Positions 23,621-23,726 of a stretch of DNA of 23,726 bases are shown one piece after another. Made by a program: the position numbers and the translations under genes. Position 1 is the first letter of the stretch. Every line of letters begins with the position of its first letter. The DNA comes from an archaeon (GTDB taxonomy: Archaea; Asgardarchaeota; Hermodarchaeia; Hermodarchaeales; Hermodarchaeaceae): NCBI GenBank assembly GCA_016550405.1, contig JABXGX010000011.1:1-23726 (forward strand), in the 5' to 3' direction. The notes beneath the pieces were generated by a model. The model was not told the DNA's origin, ran no database searches, and worked only from the letters and a program-made list of their open reading frames with translations.

Positions 23621-23726
23621 ATGAAGAATTGGATTGGACGGATACCGATACTCGTATCAATTGTAATTTTGTTAGTGATTGGCGTGAATTTCCAACCGAT
23701 TCGGTACAGAACAAGTGTGCCATACA
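23621..23726 (+). CDS. Secreted or membrane-anchored protein, 3' partial
   Basis: The first 35 codons are visible: MKNWIGRIPILVSIVILLVIG, then VNFQPIRYRTSVPY. A short basic start and a hydrophobic stretch of about 14 residues make a signal or anchor sequence. The start is ATG with GGGGGAG five bases upstream and a TATA box about 45 bases upstream. It lies divergently next to the DppB/C-like permease, so an extracellular substrate-binding protein is a reasonable guess; only the N-terminus is visible and no lipobox Cys is seen. Confidence 0.7.
   Translation, partial: MKNWIGRIPILVSIVILLVIGVNFQPIRYRTSVPY

Noticed and set aside
1..23726. CRISPR array, tRNA, rRNA or insertion sequence
   Set aside because: I found no regular spaced repeats, cloverleaf-like segments, rRNA text or transposase in either strand by reading; a covariance-model scan would be needed to exclude small RNAs.

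Overview
The window looks like an archaeal chromosome segment of roughly 45% GC. Promoters carry archaeal-type TATA boxes (TTTAAATA, TTTAAAAG, TATATTTT) 30-50 bases before starts. Ribosome sites are GGAGGTGA or GGTGA. Several families here (DUF3795, DUF3788, DinB-like, GNAT, ICMT-like, ATC-hydrolase-like, GyrI-like) are typical of Asgard and other mesophilic anaerobic archaea and of Firmicutes. An Asgard lineage such as Thorarchaeota is my best guess, but no rRNA or marker gene is present to prove it.

Layout. 1-908 is the 3' part of an ANT(6)-type nucleotidyltransferase gene. 1197-7165 (minus) is a two-gene operon: a 1642-residue UvrA-like protein with four ABC ATPase domains, and an ATGA-overlapped toroid-fold protein. 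Divergent from it are a SLOG/YspA-like nucleotide-binding protein and a small PH-like protein, the latter ending in a hairpin terminator. 8445-9401 (minus) holds DUF3795 and DUF3788 genes. Divergent from these is a SAM methyltransferase plus BtrH-like operon (9560-11635). 11646-13060 (minus) is a DUF3795 gene followed by a coupled Cys-rich ORF interrupted by a TAA. 13148-15187 (minus) is GNAT, ArsR/GyrI-like regulator, GNAT; the last gene seems to start at CTG overlapping the regulator's TGA. 15383-16409 (minus) pairs a flavodoxin-like reductase with an ATC-hydrolase-like protein.

16718-18289 is an MFS-like transporter. It is followed by a 46-residue Cys-rich miniprotein, an ICMT-like methyltransferase (minus) and a DinB-like protein, the last two divergent from one promoter region. 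19744-21480 is a gene graveyard with a broken flavin-reductase-like gene, a frameshifted minus-strand remnant, phased repeats and hairpins. 21481-23229 (minus) is a large permease that looks like DppB fused to DppC. A secreted or anchored protein starts at 23621 and runs off the window.

Overall this is an accessory region rich in small-molecule modification and detoxification functions: nucleotidyl-, acetyl- and methyltransferases, a thiazoline-hydrolase-like enzyme, effector-binding regulation and export or uptake. The most distinctive items are the four-ATPase UvrA-like/toroid operon, non-AUG or interrupted starts at coupled gene junctions, and paired operator-like dyads with helical spacing. 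Most functions are family-level inferences from sequence reading alone.
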